The notes: generated from the sequence alone by a model not told the origin. Shown: positions 30,036 to 39,066, counted from the stretch's first letter. The stretch is 64,000 bases of DNA from Planctomycetota bacterium (GCA_022705325.1 JAKJER010000013.1:80128-144127); one strand, 5' to 3'. Program-made: numbers and translations.

Positions 30036-30185
30036 TAAGGGGTCAGGTACAGGGGGCGTTTGTAGTGACGCCGTGAGGCGTTGCCTCTACCATGCCCTCA
30101 CGGGCACCTGCCTTCGGCAGGCAGGCACTACGAACGGGCCGATCCTGCCCGGGCCCCACAGTTCTCTCCCTGTAACTGACCCCTT
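30036..30185. mobile_element. 150-bp nested inverted-repeat element, copy B (inverted)
   Basis: Reverse complement of the element at 19296-19446 with few differences, including the inner GTTTGTAGTG...CACTACGAAC core, the two GTGA-loop hairpins and the 19-bp unit at 30107-30125. The outer repeats are TAAGGGGTCAGGTACAGGG and, from the right, AAGGGGTCAGTTACAGGG. Confidence 0.8.
30107..30125. repeat. 19-bp hairpin unit inside element B
   Basis: CCTGCCTTCGGCAGGCAGG, between TGCCCTCACGGGCA and CACTACGAAC, the same position as in copy A. Confidence 0.85.
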
Positions 30186-30234
30186 GCCGCCGCCGGCGGA
30201 CGGGACCGATTCGGAAAACGGGCGGGAATTGCCG

Positions 30235-30262
30235 TTGTCGCCGCGCGGAGTGGGGCTATAAT
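30235..30262 (+). promoter_or_regulatory. Promoter of the superoxide dismutase gene
   Basis: TTGTCG, 16 nt, TATAAT; the -10 box is about 120 nt before the GTG start. Confidence 0.5.
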
Positions 30263-30383
30263 TCGGCGAAGCTCTTGCGGACGCGGGGCCCCTGCAAGGC
30301 CTCCCCTGGCGGCCGGGCCCGCGGGCCGGAGCTGGCGGACATCCGGATCGCTCGAGCGAGCGATCTTGAGAAAGGAGTCGGCG

Positions 30384-31124
30384 GTGAGCAGGCGAGTGAC
30401 TCGACGGGAAGCGGCGGCGATGGGAGCGGCGGCGATGGCGGCGATGGCGGGCGCGACGTGGGCCCAGGAGGGCGCAGCCACCACTCAACCGGCCCCTTCG
30501 CTGGCCCTGGACGGGGCGTTCAAGGATGGACTCTACACCCTGCCCAAGCTGCCCTACGACTACGACGCCCTCCAGCCGGAGTACGACGCCCAGCCGCTGA
30601 AGATCCATCACACCAAGCACCACGCCGGCTACGTCACCGGGCTCAATCAGACGCTGGAGAAGCTCCAGGAGGTCCGCAAGACCGGCGACTACGCCTCCGT
30701 CCAGGCCCTGTCGCGCAACCTGGCCTTCCACGGCAGCGGGCACATGCTCCACTGCCTGCTGTGGCACTCGATGACCCCGGGCGGCAAGCCCATGCCCGCC
30801 TCGTTCGCCAAGGCCGTCGAGGCCGACTTCGGCACGGTCGAGGCCATGCAGGCCCAGTTCGCCGCCGCCACCACCAAGGTGGAGGCCAGCGGATGGGGCG
30901 TCCTGGCTTACGAACCGGTCGGCAAGAAGCTCCTGGTTCTCCAGGCCGAAAGGCACCAGGACCTGGCCATCTGGGGCGTCGTCCCCCTGCTGGTCTGCGA
31001 CGTCTGGGAACATGCCTACTACACTCAGTACGCCAACAACCGCGGCCAGTGGGTGGCGGCCTTCATGAAGCTGGCCAACTGGGACTTCGCCGCCCAGCGC
31101 TACGCCGCGGCCGTCAAGATCTAG
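30384..31124 (+). CDS. Exported Fe/Mn superoxide dismutase
   Basis: 246 residues from GTG 30384, chosen because AAAGGAG lies 6 nt upstream. The N-terminus SRRVTRREAAAMGAAAMAAM has paired arginines and an Ala-rich hydrophobic stretch, so export by Tat is likely. Mature part: LPYDYDALQPEYDA, then metal ligands His75 (KIHHTKHHAGYV), His123 (GHMLHCLLWH), and Asp and His of CDVWEHAYY. These match Fe/Mn dismutases, which convert superoxide to oxygen and peroxide. Fe versus Mn cannot be decided safely. Periplasmic Fe/Mn-type enzymes are less usual than CuZn types. A cupin gene follows on the same strand after 92 bp. Confidence 0.93.
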   Translation: MSRRVTRREAAAMGAAAMAAMAGATWAQEGAATTQPAPSLALDGAFKDGLYTLPKLPYDYDALQPEYDAQPLKIHHTKHHAGYVTGLNQTLEKLQEVRKTGDYASVQALSRNLAFHGSGHMLHCLLWHSMTPGGKPMPASFAKAVEADFGTVEAMQAQFAAATTKVEASGWGVLAYEPVGKKLLVLQAERHQDLAIWGVVPLLVCDVWEHAYYTQYANNRGQWVAAFMKLANWDFAAQRYAAAVKI

Positions 31125-31216
31125 CGAAAGCCGCATCACCGCGTGAAGACACCTCGGGCCCCTTGACAGGCAAGCGGCCTCGAAGGGTGTTTGTCTGCGC
31201 CATTTCGGAGACGATC

Positions 31217-31498
31217 ATGAACCTGACGACCCGACCCATCACGGTGACCAGGCCCTCCGAGCACGTGCTGGCCGAACTGGGAGTCCGGACCTGGCCCATC
31301 TGGACCTGCGAAAGCTCCACCTTCCCCTGGCACTACGACCAGAAGGAGACCTGCTACCTCCTGGCCGGACAGGTCACCGTCCGCGCCGAAGGCCGGGAGG
31401 TCACCTTCGGCGAGGGCGACCTGGTCGTCTTCCCCGAGGGGATGGACTGCGTCTGGGAAGTCGCCAGGCCGGTCAAGAAACACTACAAGTTCGGATAG
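31217..31498 (+). CDS. Small cupin-domain protein (DUF861-like)
   Basis: 93 residues with GGAG before ATG 31217. One compact cupin barrel: WTCESSTFPWHYDQKETCYLLAGQVTV, REVTFGEGDLVVFPEGMDCVWEV and a final KKHYKFG. This is the pattern of the Cupin_3/DUF861 group ((S)-ureidoglycine aminohydrolase-related). It has His and Glu in metal positions but no assigned reaction. It may be read from the dismutase transcript. Its stop codon TAG (31496-31498) is also part of the first unit of a heptad repeat array. Confidence 0.85.
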   Translation: MNLTTRPITVTRPSEHVLAELGVRTWPIWTCESSTFPWHYDQKETCYLLAGQVTVRAEGREVTFGEGDLVVFPEGMDCVWEVARPVKKHYKFG

Positions 31499-31613
31499 GG
31501 ACCGGGGAACAGGGATTGGGGACGAGGGAATAGGGAATAGGGAACAGGGACGAGGGAATAGGGTCAGGGAACAGGGGCCAGGGATGAAGGACCGGGTAAT
31601 GGGAATGGGGAAC
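31495..31613. repeat. 7-bp repeat array (NNAGGGA units)
   Basis: About sixteen heptads of the form ATAGGGA / ACAGGGA / CGAGGGA, the reverse complement of the TCCCTNN array at 21556-21653, decaying at the right end. It starts at the very end of the cupin gene and contains its stop codon. Confidence 0.85.
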
Positions 31614-31921
31614 GGGCGGCGGCCTGGTCACTTCAGTGACCCAGGCGTGCCTGGCATGGTGCTGACAACGGAGCGACGACGAGGGAAGCAGCCACGTCTG
31701 CGACACGTGCGTTTGACTCCGCAAGCCGCGAATCGCTCTGCACTATTCCATATTCAAGCTTCGCGCACTATCGCTCAAACAGCGCAATACTTCTCAAACA
31801 GTGCACTGGGGCCGCACGGGCGGAGATCAGAGGTCTCTTCAACCGCGTCTTGCCCTGTGGGCGGGTCTTTCCGGCATTGCGGGCGGCGCGGGCGACGTTT
31901 GTCCTGGAGAAAGGGCTCGCC
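31499..31921. other. Spacer before the GH106 gene with repeats and operator-like motifs
   Basis: After the heptad array comes the hairpin motif at 31622-31645 (copy 2 of the 2126 motif). Then, at 31774-31786 and 31793-31805, two direct repeats CTCAAACAGYGCA spaced 19 bp apart lie about 120 bp before the rhamnosidase start and could bind a regulator. No gene is seen. Confidence 0.5.
31622..31645. repeat. GGTCACTTCAGTGACC hairpin motif, copy 2
   Basis: GCCTGG-TCACT-TC-AGTGA-CCCAGGC inverted repeat, matching the motif at 2126-2150 in the opposite orientation. Confidence 0.5.
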
Positions 31922-34615
31922 ATGATATCGAAAACAGTCGCACGCTCCGCCGCCCTCGCTGCCCTCCTGCTGGCCTGTGCCGCCCCAGCCCTGCCAGCCG
32001 GGCCGGGCGAGGTCGCCTGGCCCGCGCAGAGCCGCCAGTGTCGCCCGTGGGCCTACAACTGGTGGATGGGCAGCGCGGTGGACAAGGCCAACCTGACGCG
32101 CGAGCTGGAGCGATACCGCCAGGGCGGGCTGGGCGGCGTCCACGTCGTGCCCATCTACGGGGCCAAGGGCGCCGAGGACCGGTACATCCCCTACCTCGGC
32201 CCCAAGTGGATGGAGATGCTCGCCCACGCGATCGCCGAGGGCGAGCGCCTCGACCTGGGCGTGGACATGACCACCGGCACGGGCTGGTGCTTCGGCGGGC
32301 CCCACGTCGCCCGCGACCAGGGCTGCCGGCAGATCGCCGCCAAGACCCTGCCGTTTCCCCGCGGCGGCAAGCTCGACGCCAGGGCCGCCGGAGGCGAAGT
32401 GCTCTACGCCGCCGTCGTCGGGTCCGATGGCAAGCCCACGGACATCACCGCGAAGATCCAGAACGGGCGCATCGACTACAAGCCGGCTGCCGGGGACAAG
32501 CTCGTGCTCCTCTCGCAGCGGCTGACCGGCCAGGCCGTCAAACGCTCCGCCCCCGGCGGGGGCGGGCCCATGCTCAACCCGTTCAGCCCAGCCGTCGTGC
32601 AGGCCTACCTCAAACCGTTCGCCGCCGCCTTCGACGCCGACACAGCCCCCAAGCCCCGCGCGATGTACCACGATTCGTTCGAGTACTCCGGCAACTGGAG
32701 CGACGAACTGTTCGACGAGTTCCCCGCCCGCCGCGGCTATGACCTCCGCAGCCGCCTGGACGCCCTGGCCGGACTGGGCGACGCCGACACCGTCGCCCGC
32801 GTCAAGGGCGACTACCGCGAGACCCTCAGCGACCTGATGATCGAGAAGTCCTTCCCCCTCTGGACCGCCTGGTGCCGCCAGCGAGGCATCCTCACCCGCA
32901 ACCAGGCCCACGGCTCGCCGGGCAACCTCCTGGACCTCTACGCCCTGGCCGACATCCCCGAGACCGAGATGTTCGGGCGAGGCGCCCGCGACCCGCTCGC
33001 CAGCCGGTTCGACCCGGCCCGTTTCACCGAGGGCGACCGCAACATCCTCGTCTCCAAGTTCGCCTCCAGCGCCGCCCACGTCGCGGGCAAGCCGCTGGTC
33101 TCGTCCGAGACCTGCACCTGGATGGCCGAGCACTTCTGCGAGACCCTCGAAGAGACCAAGTGCTTCGTGGACCTGATGTTCGCGGCCGGCATCAACCACG
33201 TGTACTACCACGGCACGGTCTACTCGCCCGACGACGCCGCCTGGCCGGGCTGGCTGTTCTACGCCTCCACGCAGATGAACCCCCGCAACCCGATCTGGCG
33301 CGACGCGCCCGCCCTGAACGCCTGCATCGCCCGCTGCCAGAGCGTGCTCCAGGCGGGCAGGCCGGACAACGACGTGCTGCTCTACTGGCCCATCCACGAC
33401 CTGTGGCACGACGCCGGCGGGATGAACATCAACTGCTCCGTCCACGGCGCGCCGTGGTTCAAGCGCCAGCCGGTCGGCGAGCTGGCCGGGAGGCTGTGGG
33501 ACGCGGGCATCAGTTTCGATTACGTCAGCGACCGCCTGCTGGCCGGCGCGACGGGCGACAAGGACGGCCTCAGCGTGGGCGGCCTGCGGTATCGCGCCGT
33601 CGTCCTGCCCGCGACGACGCACATCCCCGTCGCGACGATCAAGAAGCTCGTCGAGCTGGCCGAGGCGGGCACGCCGATCCTGTGCGACCGGCGACTGCCC
33701 TCCGACGTGCCCGGCCTGGGCCGGCTGATCGAGCGACGCGCCGAGTTGAACAAGCTGCTGGAGCGGGCCAAGGGCAAGCTCCAGGCCGGCAAGGCTGAGG
33801 AACTGATCGCCCGCGCGGGCATCGCCCGCGAGAGCCTGGTCGACCAGGCCGGGGTGATGGTCATCCGCCGCCGCCTCGACGACGGACGCTACTACCTCAT
33901 CATCAATCAGTCCGCCAAGCCGATCGACGGCCCCGTCCCGCTCGCCTGCGCCGCCAAGGGCATCGCCATCCTCGATCCCGTCACCGGGCGCATCGGCGCC
34001 GCCAAAGGCGGAACCGGCGTCGATCTCTACCTTGAACCCGGCCACTCCATCATTCTGCGGACGTTCGAGAACCAGGAAGTGAACCTGCCGCCCTTCGCGT
34101 TCGTCCGCCCCGGCCGGAGGATCGCCGGCCTGCCCGGCCCGTGGCAGGTCGAGTTCATCGCCGGCGGACCGACGCTGCCCAAGCCGTACCGGGCCGACAA
34201 ACTGGAAAGCTGGACCGCCCGCGGCGACGGGGCGGCCGAGGCGTTCGGCGGGACCGCCCGCTACCGCACCACCTTCGACGCCCCCGCCGGCGCGGACACC
34301 GCCGCGCCACTCGTGCTGGACCTGGGCAAGGTCTGCCATTCCGCCCGCGTCCGCCTCAACGGGCGGGACCTGGGCGTCGTCTTCATGCCCCCCTACCGTC
34401 TCGCGATCGACCAGCTCCAGCCGCGCGGCAACACGCTGGAGATCGAAGTCACCAACCTGGCTGCCAACCGCATCCGCGACCTCGACCGCCGCAAGGTCGC
34501 CTGGCGGATCTTCCACGACATCAACCTGGTCAACATCGGCTACAAGGGCTTCGACGCGTCCAGGTGGCCCGTCTTCGAGTCCGGCCTGATCGGACCGGTG
34601 ACGATCAACCGGTGA
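31922..34615 (+). CDS. GH106-type alpha-L-rhamnosidase
   Basis: 897 residues from ATG 31922; GGAG and AAAGGG lie just upstream. The signal peptide ALAALLLACAAPALPA leads to a secreted enzyme. The opening block YNWWMGSAVDKANLTRELERY, GGLGGVHVVPIYGAKGAEDR and LDLGVDMTTGTGWCFGGP is the hallmark of GH106 alpha-L-rhamnosidases, which remove rhamnose from pectin (rhamnogalacturonan) and other glycans. Further on are MYHDSFEYSGNWSDELFDEF, GINHVYYHGTVYSPDDAAWPG, and a C-terminal GH2-like jelly-roll (RYRTTFDAPAG, VRLNGRDLGVVF). Length is in the family range. With the pectate lyase at 55307 it points to pectin use. The metallopeptidase gene follows after 20 bp. Confidence 0.92.
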   Translation: MISKTVARSAALAALLLACAAPALPAGPGEVAWPAQSRQCRPWAYNWWMGSAVDKANLTRELERYRQGGLGGVHVVPIYGAKGAEDRYIPYLGPKWMEMLAHAIAEGERLDLGVDMTTGTGWCFGGPHVARDQGCRQIAAKTLPFPRGGKLDARAAGGEVLYAAVVGSDGKPTDITAKIQNGRIDYKPAAGDKLVLLSQRLTGQAVKRSAPGGGGPMLNPFSPAVVQAYLKPFAAAFDADTAPKPRAMYHDSFEYSGNWSDELFDEFPARRGYDLRSRLDALAGLGDADTVARVKGDYRETLSDLMIEKSFPLWTAWCRQRGILTRNQAHGSPGNLLDLYALADIPETEMFGRGARDPLASRFDPARFTEGDRNILVSKFASSAAHVAGKPLVSSETCTWMAEHFCETLEETKCFVDLMFAAGINHVYYHGTVYSPDDAAWPGWLFYASTQMNPRNPIWRDAPALNACIARCQSVLQAGRPDNDVLLYWPIHDLWHDAGGMNINCSVHGAPWFKRQPVGELAGRLWDAGISFDYVSDRLLAGATGDKDGLSVGGLRYRAVVLPATTHIPVATIKKLVELAEAGTPILCDRRLPSDVPGLGRLIERRAELNKLLERAKGKLQAGKAEELIARAGIARESLVDQAGVMVIRRRLDDGRYYLIINQSAKPIDGPVPLACAAKGIAILDPVTGRIGAAKGGTGVDLYLEPGHSIILRTFENQEVNLPPFAFVRPGRRIAGLPGPWQVEFIAGGPTLPKPYRADKLESWTARGDGAAEAFGGTARYRTTFDAPAGADTAAPLVLDLGKVCHSARVRLNGRDLGVVFMPPYRLAIDQLQPRGNTLEIEVTNLAANRIRDLDRRKVAWRIFHDINLVNIGYKGFDASRWPVFESGLIGPVTINR

Positions 34616-34635
34616 GGCACAACAAGGACACCGCG

Positions 34636-35583
34636 ATGTTCAACCTCTTCAGAGCAGTCCCCTGCTGCCTGGCCCCATCGATGGCCGCCTTGCTGGCGGC
34701 GTCGCTCGCCCTGGCCGACGCGCAGCCCGCAAAGGACCCGCTGCCGCCCCCGGCCGCCGACCTGCTCAAGACGCTCGACCCGTTCTACAAGCAGCACGTC
34801 TCTGCCGGCGGCCTGCTGATCGTCGCCTCCGAAAAGGTCTCGCCCTACGCCCTGCGCGAGGTTGCCTACCTGGTCCAGCGGATGCTGGCCAACCGCCCCG
34901 ACGCGCTCCAGGAGCTGATCCGAAAGCAGATGTACGTGTGCGTGATGGCCTGCGGTGAGATGCAGACCGACCTGCCCGAGTGCCGCAAGATGTCGCTGTG
35001 GTGGGCCAAGCGGGCCCGCGGCCTGGGCGGCCGGCCCGTCAGTTGCGGCGAGGAAAACCAACTCGACTACAAGGGCGACCCGTACCGCGGCGAGAACATC
35101 TTCATCCACGAGTTCGCCCACGGCATCCACGGCGCGCTGGGCCGGCTGGACGCGAAGTTCAACGAGCGCCTCAAGGCCCTGCACCAGGACGCCCGGCAGA
35201 CCGGGCGGTTCCGCGGGTACGGCATGGGCAACCCCGGCGAGTTCTGGGCCGAGGGCGTGCAGTCGTGGTTCCACTGCAACCGGCGCGGCGGCTTGGAGGT
35301 CCTCGCCGCCGACGGCAACCGCTACCGCGACATCGACACGCGGCAGGCCCTGAAGGAGCACCTGCCCGCCCTGGCCCAACTGCTCGACGAGTCGTTCGCC
35401 CGTAACCCGTGGGTCTACGTGCCCGTGCGCGACCGCGTCGGCCGGGACCACCTCCGCGGATACGACCCCGCCGGCGCGCCGACCTTCCGCTGGCCCAAAC
35501 ACGTAATCGAGGCCTACAACCGCATCGAGGCCGAGCGGGCCCAGAAGCGCAAGCAAGAGGAGCGGCGCGACGCGAAGAAGTAG
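34636..35583 (+). CDS. Secreted HEFAH zinc metallopeptidase-like protein
   Basis: 315 residues from ATG 34636, with a signal peptide (MAALLAASLALADA). The zinc motif HEFAH is at residues 158-162, followed about 50 residues later by GNPGEFWAEGVQSWF, whose Glu could be the third ligand of a gluzincin. The segment QMYVCVMACGEMQTDLPEC precedes it, and the C-terminus is basic (AQKRKQEERRDAKK). The layout resembles the anthrax-lethal-factor / Pro-Pro endopeptidase group more than thermolysin, but I would not name a family. It lies 20 bp after the rhamnosidase and probably shares its transcript. Confidence 0.75.
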   Translation: MFNLFRAVPCCLAPSMAALLAASLALADAQPAKDPLPPPAADLLKTLDPFYKQHVSAGGLLIVASEKVSPYALREVAYLVQRMLANRPDALQELIRKQMYVCVMACGEMQTDLPECRKMSLWWAKRARGLGGRPVSCGEENQLDYKGDPYRGENIFIHEFAHGIHGALGRLDAKFNERLKALHQDARQTGRFRGYGMGNPGEFWAEGVQSWFHCNRRGGLEVLAADGNRYRDIDTRQALKEHLPALAQLLDESFARNPWVYVPVRDRVGRDHLRGYDPAGAPTFRWPKHVIEAYNRIEAERAQKRKQEERRDAKK

Positions 35584-35695
35584 GAAGCTCACCAACTGCC
35601 CGCACGCCGGGTCGCCGGATCGCTGACAGATGGGCAATTGCGGGACCGGCCCGAAACGGTACAGTATGGGCATCTTCTCCGACAAGGAGTCGTCC

Positions 35696-38600
35696 ATGAA
35701 CACGACGTCACTGATCACTCGTTTCGCCCCGATCGCTCTGCTCCTTTCGCTGTGCCTGCCTGCCCCGGCCGCCGAAGACGTTGCGACCCACCCGGCCCTG
35801 GCGGCCTCGGGCGTGAAGGGCGGGCTGGTCGTCCTGCTCGGCTGCGGGGACGGACGGTCCGCGGTCGCCCTGCGAGGCGGAGAGGCGTTCCTGGTTCAGG
35901 CCCTGGACACGTCCGCCCAGAAGGTCGCGGCCGCTCGGCGCCACATCGCCTCGATCGGCGCCTGCGGCGCGGTCACCGCCCGCGCCTTCGACGGGCGCCG
36001 CCTGCCCTTCGTGGACAACACCGTCAACGTCCTGGTGGCCGACGACCCGTTCGCCGTCCCGGCTGAGGAAATGCTGCGCGTCCTGTGCCCGGGCGGCGTC
36101 CTGTGCACCCGCCAGGGCCAGAAGTGGAACACACGGGCCAAGCCGCGACCCGACACCCTGGATGAGTGGACCCATTACCAGCACGACCCGCAGGGGACCA
36201 TGGTCGGACGGGATAAGGTGGTCGGCCCGCCGCGCCGCATCCAGTGGATGGGCGGGCCCAAGTGGCTTCGCAACCACGATTTCATGTCCAGCATGAACGC
36301 CATGGTCTCCTCGGGCGGGCGGATCTTCTACATCATCGACGAGGGCCTGCGGGCCCATGTCTTCCTGCCCGCCCGCTGGACGCTGATCGCCCGTGACGCG
36401 TTCAACGGCACGATCCTCTGGAAGCGTCCGCTGAAGGACTGGCACCCGACCAACTGGCCCCTCAAGAGCGGGCCTGGCGACATGCCCCGGCGTCTGGTGG
36501 CCGTCGGCGATCGCGTCTTCGTCACCCTGGGCTACCGCCAGCCCGTTACCGCCCTGGACGCCGTCACCGGGCAGACCGTCCGCACGTACGACCAGACCCG
36601 CTCCACCGACGAGATTCTCTTCAGCGACGGCGCGCTCTACCTGGCGGTCGAGCCTGACAAGCCGCCCGTCGAGTACCGCGCCCAGGGAGCCTCCTACGGC
36701 GAGATCGGCCGGGCCAACTCCGGCTGGGGGTGGAGCCGCCAGAAGCCCGAGCGGACCGTGCTGGCCGTCGACGCCCGGAGCGGCAAGACCCTCTGGCAGC
36801 ACAAGGACCACGTCGCCCCGCTGACGCTGACGGTCGGGGCGGACCGGGTATTCTTCTTCGACGGCGAGCGGATGATCGCCCTGGACCGCTCGTCCGGCCA
36901 GCGGCGGTGGGCATCCGACAGTCCCGGCAAGGTCATTATCCGTCCCGCCACCGGCGCCGCCGCCCGCGTGGTCTGCCGCGACGACGTGCTGGTCATCTGC
37001 CACAGCACCCAGACCGCAGCCTTCTCGGCCAAGGACGGCAAGCTGCTGTGGCAGGGGCGAACGCTGCCCTCCGGTCATCACTGCCCCAACGACCTGTTCG
37101 TCATCGACAACCTGGTCTGGTCGGCACACACCGGCGTGCCCCAAAAGCAAGGCACGCACTTTGTCGGCCTGGACCTGCACACCGGGGAGGCCAAGCAGGA
37201 CCTGGTGGCCGAGAACCTCCCCGCCTTCCCCATGCACCCCCGCTGCTACCCCAGCCGGGCGACCGAGCGGTTCATCATGACCGCCGGCATGGGCACCGAG
37301 TTCTACGCCCCCGGGTCGCGAACGGTGGACATCAATCATGTGGTGCGGGGCAGTTGCATTTACGGCGTGATGCCCTGCAACGGGCTGCTCTACAAGCCGC
37401 CTGACTCGTGCGCCTGCTACTACATGTCGAAGCTGGAGTACTTCTGTGCGCTGGCGCCGGCGGACGAGGCCCCCGCCGAGCCGCCGCCTTCCGACGAGCA
37501 GCGCCTGGAGAAAGGCCCCGCCTACGTCCGCGCCGCCGGGGCGCCCGAGCCGGCCGCCGCCGGCGACTGGCCCATGTACCGCTGCGACAACTCCCGCAGC
37601 GGAGCCTGCGCCACCGGCGTGCCGGCCAAGTTGAAGCAGGCCTGGCGGGCCGAGTTGGGCGGGCGGCTGACCCAGCCGGTCGTCGCGGGCGGGCGGGTCT
37701 ACGTGGCCGCCATCGACGCCCACACGTTGTACGCCCTGGACGCCGCAACCGGCAAGCCGATCTGGAACTTCCTCGCCGGCGGGCGCATCGACTCGCCCCC
37801 CACCGTCACCGGACAGACGCTGATCTTCGGCTCGGCCGACGGGTGGGTCTACTGCCTGGCCGCCGAGGACGGGAGCCTGGCCTGGCGCCGCCTGGTCGCT
37901 CCGCAGGACCGCCAGATCGTCGCCATGCAGCAGGTCGAGTCGCTCTGGCCTCTCCACGGCAGCGTGCTGGTGCACAAGGGCGCCGTGTACGCCCTGGCCG
38001 GGCGGAACATGTTCTTCGACGGCGGGATGCGGCTGGTCAGGATCGAGGCGGCCACCGGGCGCATGCTCTCGCAGACGGTGCTGAACGAGCTGGACCCCAA
38101 CACGGGCAAGAACCTCCAGACGCTGATCGTCCACAAGTCCATGCCGGTGGCCAACCCGGACATCCTCTCCTGCGACGGCAAGCGGGTGTACATGGGCGCC
38201 CAGCGGTTCAACCTGGAGGGCAAGCGCCTGGAGATCGCCTCGATATCGGCCAAGTCGGCCACGCCTCCCAGCGACAGCGAGCACTTGTTCTGCCCCACCG
38301 GCTTCCTGGACGACCTGTGGTTTCACCGCACCTACTGGACGTACGGGGTGAATTTCCCCGAGGGCTGGGCGGAGTACAACATCGCCCAGAAGCGGGCGCC
38401 CAGCGGGCGGATCATGGCTATTGGGAAGTCGCGGGCGTACGGCTACCGGGCCGACGGACTGGGCAACACCCTGCTGCCCACGCCGCGATACCGCCTGTAT
38501 GCAGCCGAACTCGGCGAGCAGGAAGACGCCCAAACAGAAGGCGGCGGGCAAGGCGCCGCGACCAAGGACGGGCGCAAGGCCGCCCGCAAGGGCGAGGGCA

Positions 38601-39001
38601 AGAAGAAGGCCCCCAAGACCAACCGCATCGACGGCGGCGCCATCGCGGGCAAGCACAAGGTGTGCTGGCAGATCGAGTCGCCCCCGCTGCTGGTCAACGC
38701 GATGGCCCTGGCCGGCGAGAACCTGATCGTGGCCGGACCGCCCGACGTCGCCGACGAGTCCAAGATGCTCGGTTTCCTGCCCGGGGCCGACGACGAGGTC
38801 AATCGCTCGCTCCAGGCCCAGGAAGACGCCTGGCGCGGTGGGAGGGGCGCCCTGCTATGGGTCGTCTCCGCCGACGACGGCAAGAAGCTCGCCCAGTACA
38901 AGCTCCAGGCGCTGCCCATCTGGGATGGTCTGGCCGCGGCCGCCGGAAGGCTGTTCGTCTCGCTCCAGGACGGCAGCGTAGTCTGCTGGGGCGGACAGTA
39001 G
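35696..39001 (+). CDS. Secreted SAM-methyltransferase-like domain fused to PQQ-type beta-propellers
   Basis: 1101 residues from ATG 35696 (AAGGAG upstream). Signal peptide FAPIALLLSLCLPAPAAE. Residues ~45-150 look like a class I methyltransferase: VVLLGCGDGRSAVAL (motif I), VQALDTS (acidic end of strand 2), LPFVDNTVNVLVADD and MLRVLCPGGVLC. The remainder is built of PQQ/WD40-like blades: ARDAFNGTILWKRPL, AVDARSGKTLWQHKD, ALDRSSGQRRWASD, ALDAATGKPIWNFLAGG, and a final WVVSADDGKKLAQYKL. It is probably periplasmic or surface-located, where SAM is not expected, so the N-terminal domain may have changed role. A Lys-rich insert (KKKAPKTNR) sits near residue 980. It stands alone, after the metallopeptidase gene. 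Confidence 0.8.
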   Translation: MNTTSLITRFAPIALLLSLCLPAPAAEDVATHPALAASGVKGGLVVLLGCGDGRSAVALRGGEAFLVQALDTSAQKVAAARRHIASIGACGAVTARAFDGRRLPFVDNTVNVLVADDPFAVPAEEMLRVLCPGGVLCTRQGQKWNTRAKPRPDTLDEWTHYQHDPQGTMVGRDKVVGPPRRIQWMGGPKWLRNHDFMSSMNAMVSSGGRIFYIIDEGLRAHVFLPARWTLIARDAFNGTILWKRPLKDWHPTNWPLKSGPGDMPRRLVAVGDRVFVTLGYRQPVTALDAVTGQTVRTYDQTRSTDEILFSDGALYLAVEPDKPPVEYRAQGASYGEIGRANSGWGWSRQKPERTVLAVDARSGKTLWQHKDHVAPLTLTVGADRVFFFDGERMIALDRSSGQRRWASDSPGKVIIRPATGAAARVVCRDDVLVICHSTQTAAFSAKDGKLLWQGRTLPSGHHCPNDLFVIDNLVWSAHTGVPQKQGTHFVGLDLHTGEAKQDLVAENLPAFPMHPRCYPSRATERFIMTAGMGTEFYAPGSRTVDINHVVRGSCIYGVMPCNGLLYKPPDSCACYYMSKLEYFCALAPADEAPAEPPPSDEQRLEKGPAYVRAAGAPEPAAAGDWPMYRCDNSRSGACATGVPAKLKQAWRAELGGRLTQPVVAGGRVYVAAIDAHTLYALDAATGKPIWNFLAGGRIDSPPTVTGQTLIFGSADGWVYCLAAEDGSLAWRRLVAPQDRQIVAMQQVESLWPLHGSVLVHKGAVYALAGRNMFFDGGMRLVRIEAATGRMLSQTVLNELDPNTGKNLQTLIVHKSMPVANPDILSCDGKRVYMGAQRFNLEGKRLEIASISAKSATPPSDSEHLFCPTGFLDDLWFHRTYWTYGVNFPEGWAEYNIAQKRAPSGRIMAIGKSRAYGYRADGLGNTLLPTPRYRLYAAELGEQEDAQTEGGGQGAATKDGRKAARKGEGKKKAPKTNRIDGGAIAGKHKVCWQIESPPLLVNAMALAGENLIVAGPPDVADESKMLGFLPGADDEVNRSLQAQEDAWRGGRGALLWVVSADDGKKLAQYKLQALPIWDGLAAAAGRLFVSLQDGSVVCWGGQ

Positions 39002-39066
39002 ACCGCCGCACCGCCAGCGACGCCGCAGGGCACGCAGCTTCCCCAGCCTGGCAAAAGGACCCGCGC

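Larger units (their letters stand above)
29867..30383. other. Spacer holding two divergent promoters and repeat element B
   Basis: It contains the minus-strand -10 box (TATAAT, 29987-29992) of the gene to the left, the 150-bp element at 30036-30185, and the promoter of the dismutase gene at 30235-30262. No coding potential is seen. Confidence 0.6.
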
